A stretch of 64,000 nucleotides of DNA from Palsa-506 sp963836355 (GCA_963836355.1 CAWIJO010000007.1:310001-374000), one strand, 5' to 3'; numbered from the stretch's first letter, positions 1 to 11,275 are shown. The notes: generated from the sequence alone by a model not told the origin. Numbers and translations: made by a program.

Positions 1-1
1 C

Positions 2-337
2 GCCGACCTGCCCGGGCACACCCTCGGCGTGCAGCCACAGCATCCGGTGCAGTACATGATGCCGCGGCGGACGAACGGGCTCGCCGTTGCCTCGCTCGCC
101 TGCGGGATCGGCCAGGTCTTCTTCTGGTTCCTCGCGGCGATCCCGGCTGTGGTGCTCGGTCACATGGCGCGCAGCCAGATCCGCCGGACCGGCGAGGACG
201 GCGCGGGCATGGCCCTGGCCGGCCTCATCCTCGGCTGGATCGGAATCGTGCTGTCCGTGGTGTTCGTGGTGGGCGCGGTGGCGCTGGTCGCGGTGGCAAC
301 GACGCATGGCGGGCCGGTCCATGCGCCAGGCCCTTAG
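2..337 (+). CDS. DUF4190 domain membrane protein (5' partial)
   Basis: The frame is open from the left edge, so the gene probably begins outside the window; a GTG at 29 is the first internal candidate start. The visible ~100 residues have a short Gln/Pro tail and then two hydrophobic segments (about residues 17-45 and 60-90 counted from the GTG) joined by a small charged loop containing GHMARSQIRRTGEDGAGMA. This two-helix layout with the Gly-His and Gly-x-Gly-Met-Ala loop is typical of actinobacterial DUF4190 proteins, which are small membrane proteins of unknown role. It converges on lepA with a 30-base gap. Family assignment is by recognition; no function is claimed. Confidence 0.7.
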   Translation, partial: ADLPGHTLGVQPQHPVQYMMPRRTNGLAVASLACGIGQVFFWFLAAIPAVVLGHMARSQIRRTGEDGAGMALAGLILGWIGIVLSVVFVVGAVALVAVATTHGGPVHAPGP

Positions 338-367
338 CGGGGGCCTGGCCTCCGGTGCCGCAGGTGG

Positions 368-2230
<1,863 letters not shown>

Positions 2231-2750
2231 CCGCCAGTTGGTCGTCGGCTAGGGTCAGCTCCGCGGGACAGCCGCTCCCGGCTGGCCGCCCGGCCCGGCG
2301 AAGCCGCCTGGCCTGGCGGGCCACCCAGTCTGGCGAATCCGCCCGGCCCGGCGGGCCGCCTGGCCCGGCGAATCCGCCCGGCCCGGCGAATCCGCCCGGC
2401 CCGGCGGGTTCGGCAGGCCGTTCAGCCAGTCAGTCCGGCAGGTTCCGGCATGGCCGACACGTTCCAGCCAGTCGGCCGCTCTGCCGGCCTGGCCATTAGC
2501 CGGGATCCCGCAGATCGTTGTCGGCTCCATGGTCGCATGTCCCGGCGCATGCTAGCGCCACCAGGGCGCGTCCGTCCCGCCGTCGGCCGCCCGGGTGCCC
2601 CGGGTTTGAGCGGCCGGGCAGATCTCGGGTATCCTTCGAATCCGGCTGCCCGCATGCCCGCATTTTCTCTGCCGGGCGCGAAACCGCGACCTCGGCTCGT
2701 GCCGGGCACACTCCGGATCAACCTGACCAGAACTCTAGCGAGGCACCCGC
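2231..2750. repeat. Intergenic region between divergent lepA and rpsT, with 18-bp tandem repeat
   Basis: This 520-base gap must hold the promoters of both lepA and rpsT. Its lepA-proximal part (about 2288-2412) is built from degenerate copies of a GC-rich unit; the clearest is GAATCCGCCCGGCCCGGC at 2334-2351, 2370-2387 and 2388-2405. Long open frames cross it on both strands, but they are made of the repeat and show no protein character. No clear -35/-10 pair was identified. Confidence 0.6.
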
Positions 2751-3020
2751 GTGGCAAACATCAAGTCCCAGATCAAGCGCAACAAGCAGAACGAGAAGGC
2801 ACGACAGCGCAACAAGGCAGTCAAGTCGTCGCTGAAGACGTCGGTGCGCCAGTTCCGCGAGGCCGCGGACGCAGGCGACGCCGAGAAGGTCACCGAGACC
2901 ATGCGCGCGGCCCTCACCAAGCTCGACAAGGCCGCCAGCAAGGGCGTCATTCACAAGAACCAGGCGGCCAACCGCAAGTCCGCCATCGCCAGGCGCGCCG
3001 CGCAGCTGAAGCAGGGCTGA
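2751..3020 (+). CDS. rpsT: 30S ribosomal protein S20
   Basis: Eighty-nine residues, Lys/Arg-rich and helical, beginning MANIKSQIKRNKQNEKAR and containing the conserved SxxKTxxR block and the GVIHKNQAANRKS motif of bacterial S20. S20 binds 16S rRNA early in 30S assembly. The start is a GTG at 2751 preceded by a GAGG Shine-Dalgarno-like sequence. The gene is monocistronic and diverges from lepA. After the TGA the same frame stays open for about 130 codons through a 30-bp repeat, which is most simply non-coding. Confidence 0.98.
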   Translation: MANIKSQIKRNKQNEKARQRNKAVKSSLKTSVRQFREAADAGDAEKVTETMRAALTKLDKAASKGVIHKNQAANRKSAIARRAAQLKQG

Positions 3021-3035
3021 GCCGGCCTGACCGCG

Positions 3036-3115
3036 CAAGCCGACCGGCCCGACGACGCAGCTAAGCAAGCCGACCGGCCCGACGACGCAGCTAAGCAAGC
3101 CGACCGGCCCGACGA
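3036..3115. repeat. 30-bp tandem repeat downstream of rpsT
   Basis: A 30-base unit starting CAAGCCGACCGGCCCGACGA occurs at 3036-3065 and 3066-3095, followed by a 20-base partial copy at 3096-3115. The two full copies are identical. The unit length is a multiple of three and the repeat lies in the same frame as rpsT just past its stop codon, reading as ADRPDDAAKQ blocks. Confidence 0.9.
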
Positions 3116-3243
3116 TCCGGCCACATCAGCAACACTGGCTCCACCAGCAACAACAGTTTCAAAGGCCATCTCAGTGGTTAAGATCTGTCCGGTTATAGGC
3201 GGTCAAATCCTAACCATTGATGAATGTCGCTTTCCTGGGCGGC

Positions 3244-3282
3244 CGCCCACGTACCCGTCGGCGGCCGCCGGGTACGTGGGCG
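3244..3282. terminator. Strong hairpin between convergent rpsT and holA
   Basis: A 14-bp stem pairs 3244-3257 with 3269-3282 (core CCCACGTACCCG with CGGGTACGTGGG) around an 11-base loop. It lies in the 347-base gap between the convergent stops of rpsT and holA, so it could act as a bidirectional terminator. There is no T-tract on either side, as is frequent in high-GC actinobacteria. The rest of the gap holds the 30-bp repeat and no gene. Confidence 0.6.
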
Positions 3283-3367
3283 CCGGCGGGGCGGGGCGGG
3301 GCGGAGCGCGGGCGCCGGCGGAGAAAGATGCGGGCGCCGGGAAAATGAGGATTGACGAGAAGCCTGG

Positions 3368-4513
3368 TCAGCGCCCGGATCGGCTGGCCACGATTGCCCG
3401 GACCGCGACCTCAAGTGCGTAGCCAGCGCTGGCTCCTTCGCCTTTGACCTGGGCATCCGCCGATGCCACCGCAGCATGCGCGCGGGCCACGCCGTCCGGT
3501 GCCCAGCCGCGGAGCTGCTGGCGAACCCGGTCGATCTTCCACGGCGGCATCCCGAGCTCTTGGGCCAGCGCCTCGGCGCTCTTGCCGCGCGAGGCGCTGC
3601 CCACCCGGCCGAGCCCGCGCACGCCCTGCGCCAGCGCGCTAGAGATGAGCACCGGGGAAACGCCCGTGGCCAGGGCCCAGCGTAGTTGCTCAAGCGCGTC
3701 GGCCAGCTTGCCCTCGACTGCGCGGTCAGCCACCGTGAAGCCAGTTGCTTCCGCCCGGCCCCGATAATACCTGGTCACCACTGCCTGGCTGATCACTCCG
3801 GTGGTATCGGCGGCCAGCTGACTGCAGGCCGCGGCCAGTTCGCGCAGGTCGGTGCCGACCGAGTCGAGGAGAGCCCGCAGGCCCGCCTCGTCGGCCTTCC
3901 GCCCGGCACGGCCGAACTCAGACCGCAGGAAATCGAGCCGTTCGCCGAACCGCTTGACCGGCACGGCGTTGACCCGCCGCGCCCCGGACGCGGCCAGGCT
4001 GGCCAGCAGTGCCTTTCCCTTCGCCCCCCCAGCGTGCGTGACCACGAGCACGACCTCCGGCGCCGGGGCAGCCGCATACCTGGTCAGTTCGGCCGCGACT
4101 TCCTTGCCGGCGTCCTGCGCCGACCTGACGACGATGAGGCAGCCGCCGCCGAACAGGGACGGCGCAGTGAGCTGTGTGAACTCGCCGGGACTAAGGTCTG
4201 CGGCACGCACGTCATGAATATCGGGTCCACCGTCCGGCGTGACTCCGGGTCCCTCCGTCGTGCCCGCCGACGGCGATTCGCCGTCGCCCGGTGCCCCACT
4301 TGCGCTTAGGCCTCCGGTGTCATTCTCGCCCTGCTGGCCGACCCTTGCCGCCGCCACGATGGCGCTGATGGCCCGCTCCGCGAACAGCTCCTCCTCGCCG
4401 ACGATCAGCGTGATCGGCGGCAGGCTGGCTGAGTCACCGGCCACCACTGCGCCGGTGGCCGCTCTGGAACTTGTCCCTCTGGCGGCCGTCGTTCTGCCGG
4501 AAGACGCGGGCAT
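3368..4513 (-). CDS. holA: DNA polymerase III, delta subunit
   Basis: A 381-residue protein with the HolA layout. The nucleotide-fold start PPITLIVGEEELFAERAI is at about residues 32-49, followed by an acidic/Gly-rich insertion, the SLFGGGCLIVVR segment and a helical C-terminal region (GTDLRELAAACSQLAADT; KIDRVRQQLRGW). Delta opens the beta clamp within the clamp-loader complex. Like other delta subunits it lacks an active Walker A motif. The N-terminal 30 residues are low complexity and the true start may be slightly downstream. It converges on rpsT, a neighbour it keeps in many actinobacteria. Confidence 0.92.
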   Translation of the reverse strand: MPASSGRTTAARGTSSRAATGAVVAGDSASLPPITLIVGEEELFAERAISAIVAAARVGQQGENDTGGLSASGAPGDGESPSAGTTEGPGVTPDGGPDIHDVRAADLSPGEFTQLTAPSLFGGGCLIVVRSAQDAGKEVAAELTRYAAAPAPEVVLVVTHAGGAKGKALLASLAASGARRVNAVPVKRFGERLDFLRSEFGRAGRKADEAGLRALLDSVGTDLRELAAACSQLAADTTGVISQAVVTRYYRGRAEATGFTVADRAVEGKLADALEQLRWALATGVSPVLISSALAQGVRGLGRVGSASRGKSAEALAQELGMPPWKIDRVRQQLRGWAPDGVARAHAAVASADAQVKGEGASAGYALEVAVRAIVASRSGR

Positions 4514-4567
4514 GCCCGCAGCATGCCACGAAACCGGCTGCGGGGCGGAACCAGCCCGCGGCGGGTT

Positions 4568-4660
4568 GGGCGCTGGCTCCGGGGCGCTGGCTCCGGGGCG
4601 CTGGCTCCGGGGCGCTGGCTCCGGGGCTCTGGCTCCGGGGCTCTGGCCCTGGGCGCTGGG
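4568..4660. repeat. 14-bp tandem repeat between holA and the DegV gene
   Basis: The unit GGGCGCTGGCTCCG is repeated four times exactly (4568-4623), then twice with changes (4624-4637 and 4638-4651), ending in a partial copy. It ends exactly where the stop codon of the DegV gene begins. The unit is not a multiple of three and the region is non-coding, upstream of holA. Confidence 0.9.
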
Positions 4661-5503
4661 TCAGTAGGGGGCTACCACAGCGCCGAGCATTCCCGGACCA
4701 GTGTGTGCGCAGATCACCGCGCCGGCTGCGGCGACGTAGCTGTGCCGAACACCCGGTATTCGCCTGATCAGGTGGTCGGCGAATGCCGTGGCGCGGTCGG
4801 CGTCGCCTTGATACTGCACGGCCAGATCCACTGGCTGGTCTGCGGCGAATTCAGCGGCAAGGTCCGCCAGCCTGGCAATTGCCCCGGCTGAAGTCCGTGC
4901 CTTCTCCAGCAGCACGATGCTGCCGTCGCGGACATACAGCAGCGGCCGGGCCGTCAGGCCGCTTTCCGGCAGTGCCGGGGTGGGCTCAAGCCTGCCGCTG
5001 GCACGCAGGTAATCCGGGGCGTCCAGGGCGAAGATCGAGCGCAGCCTGGCGGCCCGGCCGGCTGCCGCGGCGGCCACGGCACCCGCGTCAGTGCCCGCCC
5101 GCGCCGCCTCGGCGGCAGTGAGCACGGCAATGCCCAGGCCCATCCCGATCGACTGGGAGTCAACAAGCCGGACGGGTACCGGCGCGCTGGCGGCGGCCAG
5201 GCTGGCCGAGTTGAGCGTCCCGGACAGCCGGGCGGACAAGTGCACGGAGACAATGGACTTCGCTCCCCCAGCGGCTGCCGCCGCGTAGGCGGCAGCGAAC
5301 TGGTCCGGCGACGGGCTGGCCGTGCCGACCCGGCCACCCGCGCGCAGGACTGCCTCGACCTCGGCGACAGCGGCCGCACCTTCGTCTGCGGCTCGGTCGC
5401 CGAGCACGACGCGAAGCGGCACTACGTAGATGCCACCGGCGTCGGCCAGCTCGGCGGACAGCCCGGCAGTGGAGTCAGTGACCACAGCGACGGCCATTGT
5501 CAT
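4661..5503 (-). CDS. DegV family fatty-acid-binding protein
   Basis: About 280 residues with the DegV fold signature: the start AVAVVTDSTAGLSAELA, the loop GRVGTASPSPDQFAAAY, the motif HLSARLSGTLNSA and the segment VDSQSIGMGLGIAVL. DegV/FakB proteins bind a fatty acyl chain and in Firmicutes present it to FakA kinase; the actinobacterial role is not settled. ATG 5503 is preferred over a GTG two codons upstream. It sits upstream of holA on the same strand, separated by the 14-bp repeat array. The gap to the next gene (5504-5794) contains no gene that can be supported. Confidence 0.9.
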   Translation of the reverse strand: MTMAVAVVTDSTAGLSAELADAGGIYVVPLRVVLGDRAADEGAAAVAEVEAVLRAGGRVGTASPSPDQFAAAYAAAAAGGAKSIVSVHLSARLSGTLNSASLAAASAPVPVRLVDSQSIGMGLGIAVLTAAEAARAGTDAGAVAAAAAGRAARLRSIFALDAPDYLRASGRLEPTPALPESGLTARPLLYVRDGSIVLLEKARTSAGAIARLADLAAEFAADQPVDLAVQYQGDADRATAFADHLIRRIPGVRHSYVAAAGAVICAHTGPGMLGAVVAPY

Positions 5504-5794
5504 GAACACGACAATCTCATCAGCGCGAATACCTCAACGACGCGACCGGGGGCGTCCGCCGCATCATCCTGGCGCGATGCCGACGACCCTCTCACCGATC
5601 CGACCAGGGAGCGACCGCCCATCATCCCCGGCGCAATGCACAACGACTATCTCAGCGCGAAATCCGCCGCCGGACGGCGACGGGGCTTACGCGAGGCCAG
5701 GCAGGTACTCCGCTGGCCTGCAGCCTGCCGCTGTCCTGGCCTGCCCTGCCGCTGACGGTCAGCCAGCTACACGCGCTCAGTCAACCGCCGGCGC

Positions 5795-7006
5795 TCAGCC
5801 GGCCACCGGCTCCCCGCCGCGCCATACCCGGAGCGGCTTGAGCCCGTATGACCAGGCGAACGAACCCTCGTGGTCAGCGTCCCAGGCCACGATGTCGGCG
5901 TACTTGCCGCGGACCATCGCACCACGGTCGGGTGCGCGCAGCGCGTGCGCGCCGCCGATGGTCGCCGCGCGCAGCGCCTCGGTCACGCTCAGGCCGAAAT
6001 ACGAGACGGCCAGCGCGATGATGAGCGGCATCGAGGTGATCCCGTTCCCGCCCGGGGTGTGGTCGGAACCGAGAGCGACCACGACGCCGCGGTCGAGCAG
6101 GTCGCGGACCGGCGGCCGCCGACCAGTCTCGATGGCCGTGCTCGGGCAGACCACCGCGACCACTCCGGCCTGCGCCAGCGCGGTCACGTCATCGTCGTCC
6201 GCGCCGAGCAGAAGATCCGCCGAGGCGCAGCCAAGTTCCGCTGCGAGCCTGGCCGCGCCGTTGTGCGTCTCGCCGCACGCATGCAGCCGGGGCAGCAGGC
6301 CGGAAGCCCGGCCAGCACCGAGTACCCAGCGCGCCTCACGTTCGGTGAAGCGCCCGTCGTCGCAGTAGACGTCAACGCTGTCAGCGCCGGCGGCGGATGC
6401 GTCGGCACACCAGGCGCCGACCGCGTCGACGTAGTCATGGCGGCGGCCGAAATACTCGGGCGGTACCGCGTGCGCGGCCAGGAACGTCACGTGCACACGC
6501 GGCATCTGCGGTTCGCCCTCGAGCGACCGCAGCAGGCGCACGTCAGCCAGTTCGCCGTCGCGGGTCAGGTGGTAGCCGGTCTTCGCCTCGATCGTCGTGG
6601 TACCGGCCAGCAGCCAGCACCGGAGCCGCTCCCGGACGCCGTTGCAGAGTGTCCAGGGATCCGTTCCCCTGGTGACCGTGACCGTCGATGCCATGCCGCC
6701 GCCCGCCGCGGCGATCTCCGTCGACGACGAGCCACCCGACCGCATCGCCAGCTCCGCCCAGCGGTTGCCCGCGTATACCGGATGCGTGTGCGCATCTACC
6801 AGCCCAGGGGTGACGAGCCCGCCGCCAAGGTTCTCGACATGGTCGACATCCACGATGTCCTCGACCACGCCAGGGATGCTGGCCGGCAGCTCCGCCGCCG
6901 GGCCCACCCAGGCGATCTTGTCATCCTGGGTCAGGATTGCCGCGTTGCTCCAGATCTCGAATCCGGTCCACAGGCGGCCGATGTTGGTCAGCAGCCGAAC
7001 GGTCAC
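5795..7006 (-). CDS. HutI-like amidohydrolase (imidazolonepropionase family, altered active site)
   Basis: About 403 residues from the GTG at 7006 (a longer GTG start at 7051 is possible). The amidohydrolase metal motif DAHTHPVYAG and the HutI-type blocks ILVxGxGLYxR-free GTTTIEAKTGYHL, VHVTFLAAHAVPPEY and SMPLIIALAV closely follow imidazolonepropionase, the third enzyme of histidine degradation. Two conserved sites differ: the HADQ/HADE-type motif reads HACG, and the ADH motif holding the catalytic His reads ADLL. The metal Asp is kept in GSDHTPGG. No hutU or hutH is adjacent. The family is clear; the substrate is uncertain because of the residue changes. Confidence 0.75.
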   Translation of the reverse strand: MTVRLLTNIGRLWTGFEIWSNAAILTQDDKIAWVGPAAELPASIPGVVEDIVDVDHVENLGGGLVTPGLVDAHTHPVYAGNRWAELAMRSGGSSSTEIAAAGGGMASTVTVTRGTDPWTLCNGVRERLRCWLLAGTTTIEAKTGYHLTRDGELADVRLLRSLEGEPQMPRVHVTFLAAHAVPPEYFGRRHDYVDAVGAWCADASAAGADSVDVYCDDGRFTEREARWVLGAGRASGLLPRLHACGETHNGAARLAAELGCASADLLLGADDDDVTALAQAGVVAVVCPSTAIETGRRPPVRDLLDRGVVVALGSDHTPGGNGITSMPLIIALAVSYFGLSVTEALRAATIGGAHALRAPDRGAMVRGKYADIVAWDADHEGSFAWSYGLKPLRVWRGGEPVAG

Positions 7007-7976
7007 CGCGCGGCCCTCCGGTGCGCGGCCATCCATGGCGCGGCAGCGCACGACAGGACAGCGTTACGAACCTGGGTCCGGTTCGCCATGAGCGGTCACC
7101 TGCCATGACTTGTGCCTGATGGTGATACACCAGCAAGAATCCAGTGAAGCGGTTCGCGGCAGGATGCCGCAAGGGGTGCGACTGCGCCGGGCAACCAACA
7201 TATCGGGTGCAGCCAAGGTATTGCACTGATCGGCTAGTGTACAGGCCCTTTACAAAGTCCTTTGGCACACAATAGCTGGATCCCTGGTCATCGCGTCGAA
7301 GTTGCCGCGGGCGCTGGCTAGCTGCAATCGTTTGCCGGTAGTCCGGGCCGCAATCCAACAGACCGGCTAGCGCACAAGCGTCCGAAAGCCGACACAAACT
7401 GTGATTCACGGAATTGCGATGCGCACATGCCGGCTTCCCATCCTCTGAAGCCCGCGGCCTGACGCCCGGCCGGATCCGCCACAGCCGCCTCGATGACGCT
7501 AATACGGCAGGTGAGGCCCACCCGCAGCGGGTCGGCGGGCGGCGCACCGACGGGCCGCACGTACCCGGCCGCCGCCTCGGGCAGGCCCGGGGCGGCGGGC
7601 AAGGGCGGCGGGCAAGGGCGGCAGGCGGCCCGGGGCAACATCCGGCCGTCCGGCCCCCGGTCGCACCTGGCGAACAGCCGTTCGGCCCATTCAGGTAATT
7701 GCGGCACGCATTTACACGTGGCATAAATTCCTGCATGGCGATTTAATCAGCATGCCCCGGAACAAGCCAGGCTGGCACGACCAGGCAGCTTTCCTGCATT
7801 GGCCGTGCTATTAGCTATGCCCGGTCGATACTGTCCGGTCGTTACCGCGCGATCCTCACCGCGACCGTTACCGCGCGATCCTCACCGCGACCGTTACCGC
7901 ACGACCTCACCGCGGGACCCTCACCGCGGGACCCTCACCGCGGGACCCTCACCGCGTGGCGGTCGCGGTGCCGCGG
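7007..7976. other. Gene-poor gap between the HutI-like gene and hflX, with minisatellite
   Basis: Nearly 1 kb without a gene that can be supported. The stretch 7110-7300 is noticeably more AT-rich than its surroundings and may hold the promoter of the HutI-like gene. At 7841-7957 a 26-base unit (GTTACCGCGCGATCCTCACC plus GCGACC) is repeated twice exactly (7841-7866, 7867-7892) and then degrades into copies of a 14-base CTCACCGCGGGACC unit. Open frames on both strands here are compositional and lack recognisable domains. Confidence 0.55.
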
Positions 7977-9395
7977 TCATTTTGCGTCCGTCGCACGGTC
8001 GAGCTCAGCCGCCAGCCCCGGCGGGACGCGGGCGGTCAGCTCGGTGCCATCCTGACCGTGGTTCACCGTGAGGACCTCGCCCTCCTGATGCGCCCGCGAG
8101 ATCAGGTCACCGCGGCCGTACGGCACGAGCACCTTGATCTCCGGGTCCCGCGGCAGCCGGCCGTCCAGCTCGGCGAGCAGCCCGGGCAGCCCGAAGCCGG
8201 TCCGCGCGGATACCACCACCGCGGCCTGCTCGCGGCGCAGCAGCCCCGCCACGGTGACCGGATCGGCGGCATCGGCCTTGTTCACCACAATGAGCTCGGG
8301 CACGCCGCTGGCGCCGATCTGGCCGAGCACCTCGCGGACGGCCGCGATCTGCGCCTGCGGGTCGGCGTCCGAGCCGTCGACGACATGCAGGATGAGGTCG
8401 GCATCCGCCACCTCCTCCAGCGTCGAGCGGAACGCCTCGACTAGCTGATGCGGAAGGTGCCGGACGAATCCCACGGTGTCGGTCAGCGTGAACGGCCGGC
8501 CCGCGGGGGTCCTGGCCCGCCGCACGGCCGGATCCAGCGTCGCGAACAGTGAGTCGTCAACCAGCACATCGGCGCCGGTCAGCCGGTTGAGCAGACTGGA
8601 CTTCCCGGCGTTCGTGTAACCCGCGATCGCCACCGACGGCACCGCCCGGCGCCGCCGGTGGCCGCGCTGGACTCCGCGGCCAACCGACAGGCCGACCAGC
8701 TCGTGCTTCAGCTTGGAGATGCGTATCCGGATCCGGCGGCGATCGGTCTCGATCTTCGTCTCGCCCGGGCCGCGGGTCCCGATGCCGCCGCCGCCCGCCA
8801 CCCGGCCGCCGGCCTGCCGGGACAGCGACTCGCCCCAGCCGCGCAGCCGCGGCAGCAGGTACTGCAGCTGGGCGAGCTCGACCTGCGCCTTGCCCTCCTT
8901 GCTCCGGGCATGCTGCGCGAAGATGTCCAGGATCAGCGCCGTGCGGTCGATGACCTTGACCTTCACGATGCCCTCGAGCTTGCGGAGCTGACCGGGGCTG
9001 AGCTCGCCGTCGCAGATGACGGTGTCGGCGCCGGACTCCGCCACGATCCCGGCCAGCTCGGCGGCTTTGCCCGCGCCGACATAGGTCGCGGCATCTGGCC
9101 GGCCGCGTCGCTGGATCAGGCCGTCGAGCACCTCCGACCCGGCCGTCTCGGCCAGCAGCGACAGCTCGCGCAGCGAGTTTTCCGCGGTCGCCAGTGTCCC
9201 GTCCGTCCAGACGCCCATCAGCACGACGCGCTCCAGCCGCAGGGCGCGCTGCTCGACCTCGCTGACGTCCTCGAGCTCGGTGGACAGCCCGGCAACCCGG
9301 CGCAGCGAATGCCGCTCCGCCACGTCCAGCCGCTCCGCGTCTGGCTGGCCGGTCATGGCCGCGCCGTCCGGGGTCTCATCGAATACAGCAGTCAT
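7977..9395 (-). CDS. hflX: GTPase HflX (ribosome-associated)
   Basis: 472 residues with the HflX arrangement: an N-terminal domain with the glycine-rich nucleotide-binding segment YVGAGKAAEL, the family motif GGGGIGTRGPGETKIETDRR, then a G domain with G1 GYTNAGKSSL, G3 DTVGF and G4 NKAD. In the family it splits or rescues stalled ribosomes, notably under heat stress. In many actinobacteria hflX follows dapF and miaA; here it lies about 9 kb away from dapF with the aceB-glc block in between. The ATG at 9395 is the longest start; an ATG at residue 14 is also possible. Confidence 0.97.
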   Translation of the reverse strand: MTAVFDETPDGAAMTGQPDAERLDVAERHSLRRVAGLSTELEDVSEVEQRALRLERVVLMGVWTDGTLATAENSLRELSLLAETAGSEVLDGLIQRRGRPDAATYVGAGKAAELAGIVAESGADTVICDGELSPGQLRKLEGIVKVKVIDRTALILDIFAQHARSKEGKAQVELAQLQYLLPRLRGWGESLSRQAGGRVAGGGGIGTRGPGETKIETDRRRIRIRISKLKHELVGLSVGRGVQRGHRRRRAVPSVAIAGYTNAGKSSLLNRLTGADVLVDDSLFATLDPAVRRARTPAGRPFTLTDTVGFVRHLPHQLVEAFRSTLEEVADADLILHVVDGSDADPQAQIAAVREVLGQIGASGVPELIVVNKADAADPVTVAGLLRREQAAVVVSARTGFGLPGLLAELDGRLPRDPEIKVLVPYGRGDLISRAHQEGEVLTVNHGQDGTELTARVPPGLAAELDRATDAK

Positions 9396-9647
9396 CCGCC
9401 ATCCAAGACCGGCATACCCGCAGGCTGCCGCGTAGAAAATGAGTCACCGCCCGCCGCCAGGCGGGCAATGCGTCGATCGTGCCACGCTTCGCGGTGACAC
9501 TCACCTGAATAACGCCCTGGCCGCCCAAGTTGTGCCCGCCCGGCTGGCCGGCCTCCTTTGACCCCCGCCGAGGCCGACCGTTAGCGTCAGGGTGACCGGC
9601 CAGCAGTACCAGCACCCGGGACCAGCACGGGAAAAGGAGCGCGGGAA

Positions 9648-11252
9648 ATGCCAGGAACCGACGGCGTCGAGGTCACCGGCCCGGCCGGTGACCGCTACGG
9701 CGAGATCCTCACCCCCGGTGCGCTTGCCCTGATCGCGAGGCTGCAACGAGAGCTCGGCCCGCGCCGCACGGAACTGCTGGCCGCCCGGGCCAGCCGCCAG
9801 CGGGATCTCTCGGCGGGCGGCACGCTCGATTTCCTTGCCGAGACCCGCCGCGTCAGGGACGACAAGTCCTGGCGGGTAGCGCCGCCCGCGCCGGGACTAG
9901 CCGACCGCCGGGTGGAGATCACCGGTCCCACCGACAAGAAGATGACGATCAACGCGCTCAACTCGGGCGCCAAGGTCTGGCTGGCCGACTTCGAGGACGC
10001 GAACACCCCGCTGTGGGACAACATGGTCACCGGCCAGCTGAACCTGAAGGACGCGCTGGACCGGAAGATCGATTTCACCAGCGATGACGGCAAGGCCTAC
10101 CAGCTGGGGCCGGACGCGGAGCTGGCCACGATCGTCGTCCGGCCCCGCGGCTGGCATCTCGACGAGAAGCACGTGCTGGTCGACGGCGAGCGGATCTCCG
10201 GCAGCCTGTTCGATTTCGCGCTGTACTTCTTCCACTGCGCGCAGCGCCAGCTGGACAAGGGCAACGGCCCGTACTTCTACCTCGCCAAGCTGGAGAGCCA
10301 TCACGAGGCCAGGCTCTGGAACGACGCTTTCAACATCGCCCAGGACGAGCTCGGCATCCCGCGCGGCACCATCCGGGCCACGGTCTTGATCGAGACGATC
10401 CCGGCTGCCTTCGAGATGCAGGAGATTCTCTACGAGCTGCGCGAGCACAGCGCCGGGCTGAACGCGGGCCGCTGGGACTACCTGTTCAGCATCATCAAGA
10501 AGTTCCGGACCCGCGGCCGGGAATTCGTCCTGCCAGAGCGTAATGCAGTGACCATGACGGCCCCGTTTATGCGTGCTTATACCGAGTTGCTGGTGAGTAC
10601 CTGCCACCAGCGCGGCGCGCACGCCATGGGCGGCATGGCGGCCTTCATCCCGAGCAGGCGGGATCCCGAGGTGAACGCGACTGCGCTCGGCAAGGTCCGG
10701 GACGACAAGACCCGCGAGTCCAGGGACGGGTTCGACGGCTCCTGGGTCGCGCATCCGGACCTGGTGCCGATCTGCCGGGAGGTGTTCGACGGGGTGCTCG
10801 GGGCGCAGCAGAATCAGCTCGGGAAGCTGCGCGAGGACGTCAGCGTCACCGCCGCCGATCTGCTGGCGATCGACAAGACGCCGGGCGGCATCACCGAGGC
10901 CGGGCTGCGGAACAACATCAGCGTCGGGTTGCAGTACCTGGCCAACTGGCTGGCGGGCAACGGCGCGGTGGCGATCTTCAACCTGATGGAGGACGCGGCG
11001 ACGGCCGAGATCTCGCGGTCCCAGGTCTGGCAGTGGCGGCACAACGAGGTCAGCCTGGCCGAGGGCCCGGTCATCACCACTGACCTGGTGCAGCGGCTGA
11101 TCGGCGAGGAGCTCGCCAAGATCAGGGAGCAGTACGGCGACGCGTACGACGAGGCCAAGTTCGACGAGGCGACCGCGCTGTTCAAGGCCGTGGCGCTGGC
11201 CGACGACTACGCCGAGTTCCTCACCATCCCCGCCTACGAGCGGATGCCCTGA
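9648..11252 (+). CDS. aceB: Malate synthase A
   Basis: 534 residues, the usual length for the A-type enzyme, which condenses glyoxylate with acetyl-CoA to malate. Key blocks are visible: WLADFEDANTP near residue 105, IETIPAAFEMQEILYELR near 245, the signature region HSAGLNAGRWDYLFS, and LMEDAATAEISRSQ near 445 containing the region of the catalytic Asp. The ATG at 9648 has a good AAGGAG Shine-Dalgarno. It heads a plus-strand run with glcD, glcE and glcF, so its glyoxylate probably comes from glycolate oxidation here; no isocitrate lyase is present in the window. Confidence 0.97.
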   Translation: MPGTDGVEVTGPAGDRYGEILTPGALALIARLQRELGPRRTELLAARASRQRDLSAGGTLDFLAETRRVRDDKSWRVAPPAPGLADRRVEITGPTDKKMTINALNSGAKVWLADFEDANTPLWDNMVTGQLNLKDALDRKIDFTSDDGKAYQLGPDAELATIVVRPRGWHLDEKHVLVDGERISGSLFDFALYFFHCAQRQLDKGNGPYFYLAKLESHHEARLWNDAFNIAQDELGIPRGTIRATVLIETIPAAFEMQEILYELREHSAGLNAGRWDYLFSIIKKFRTRGREFVLPERNAVTMTAPFMRAYTELLVSTCHQRGAHAMGGMAAFIPSRRDPEVNATALGKVRDDKTRESRDGFDGSWVAHPDLVPICREVFDGVLGAQQNQLGKLREDVSVTAADLLAIDKTPGGITEAGLRNNISVGLQYLANWLAGNGAVAIFNLMEDAATAEISRSQVWQWRHNEVSLAEGPVITTDLVQRLIGEELAKIREQYGDAYDEAKFDEATALFKAVALADDYAEFLTIPAYERMP

Positions 11253-11275
11253 GCCCGGCAGTGGCAAAGCCGGGC
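11253..11275 (+). terminator. Hairpin immediately after aceB
   Basis: GCCCGGC at 11253-11259 pairs with GCCGGGC at 11269-11275 around a 9-base loop, starting one base after the aceB stop. No T-tract follows. It could terminate or attenuate transcription into glcD, whose start is 71 bases downstream. Confidence 0.4.

Noticed and set aside
7318..7707. A 129-codon minus-strand frame in the gene-poor gap
   Set aside because: Starts plausibly (MPQLPEWAERLF) but becomes Pro/Ala low complexity, has no Shine-Dalgarno and no domain; too weak to call.
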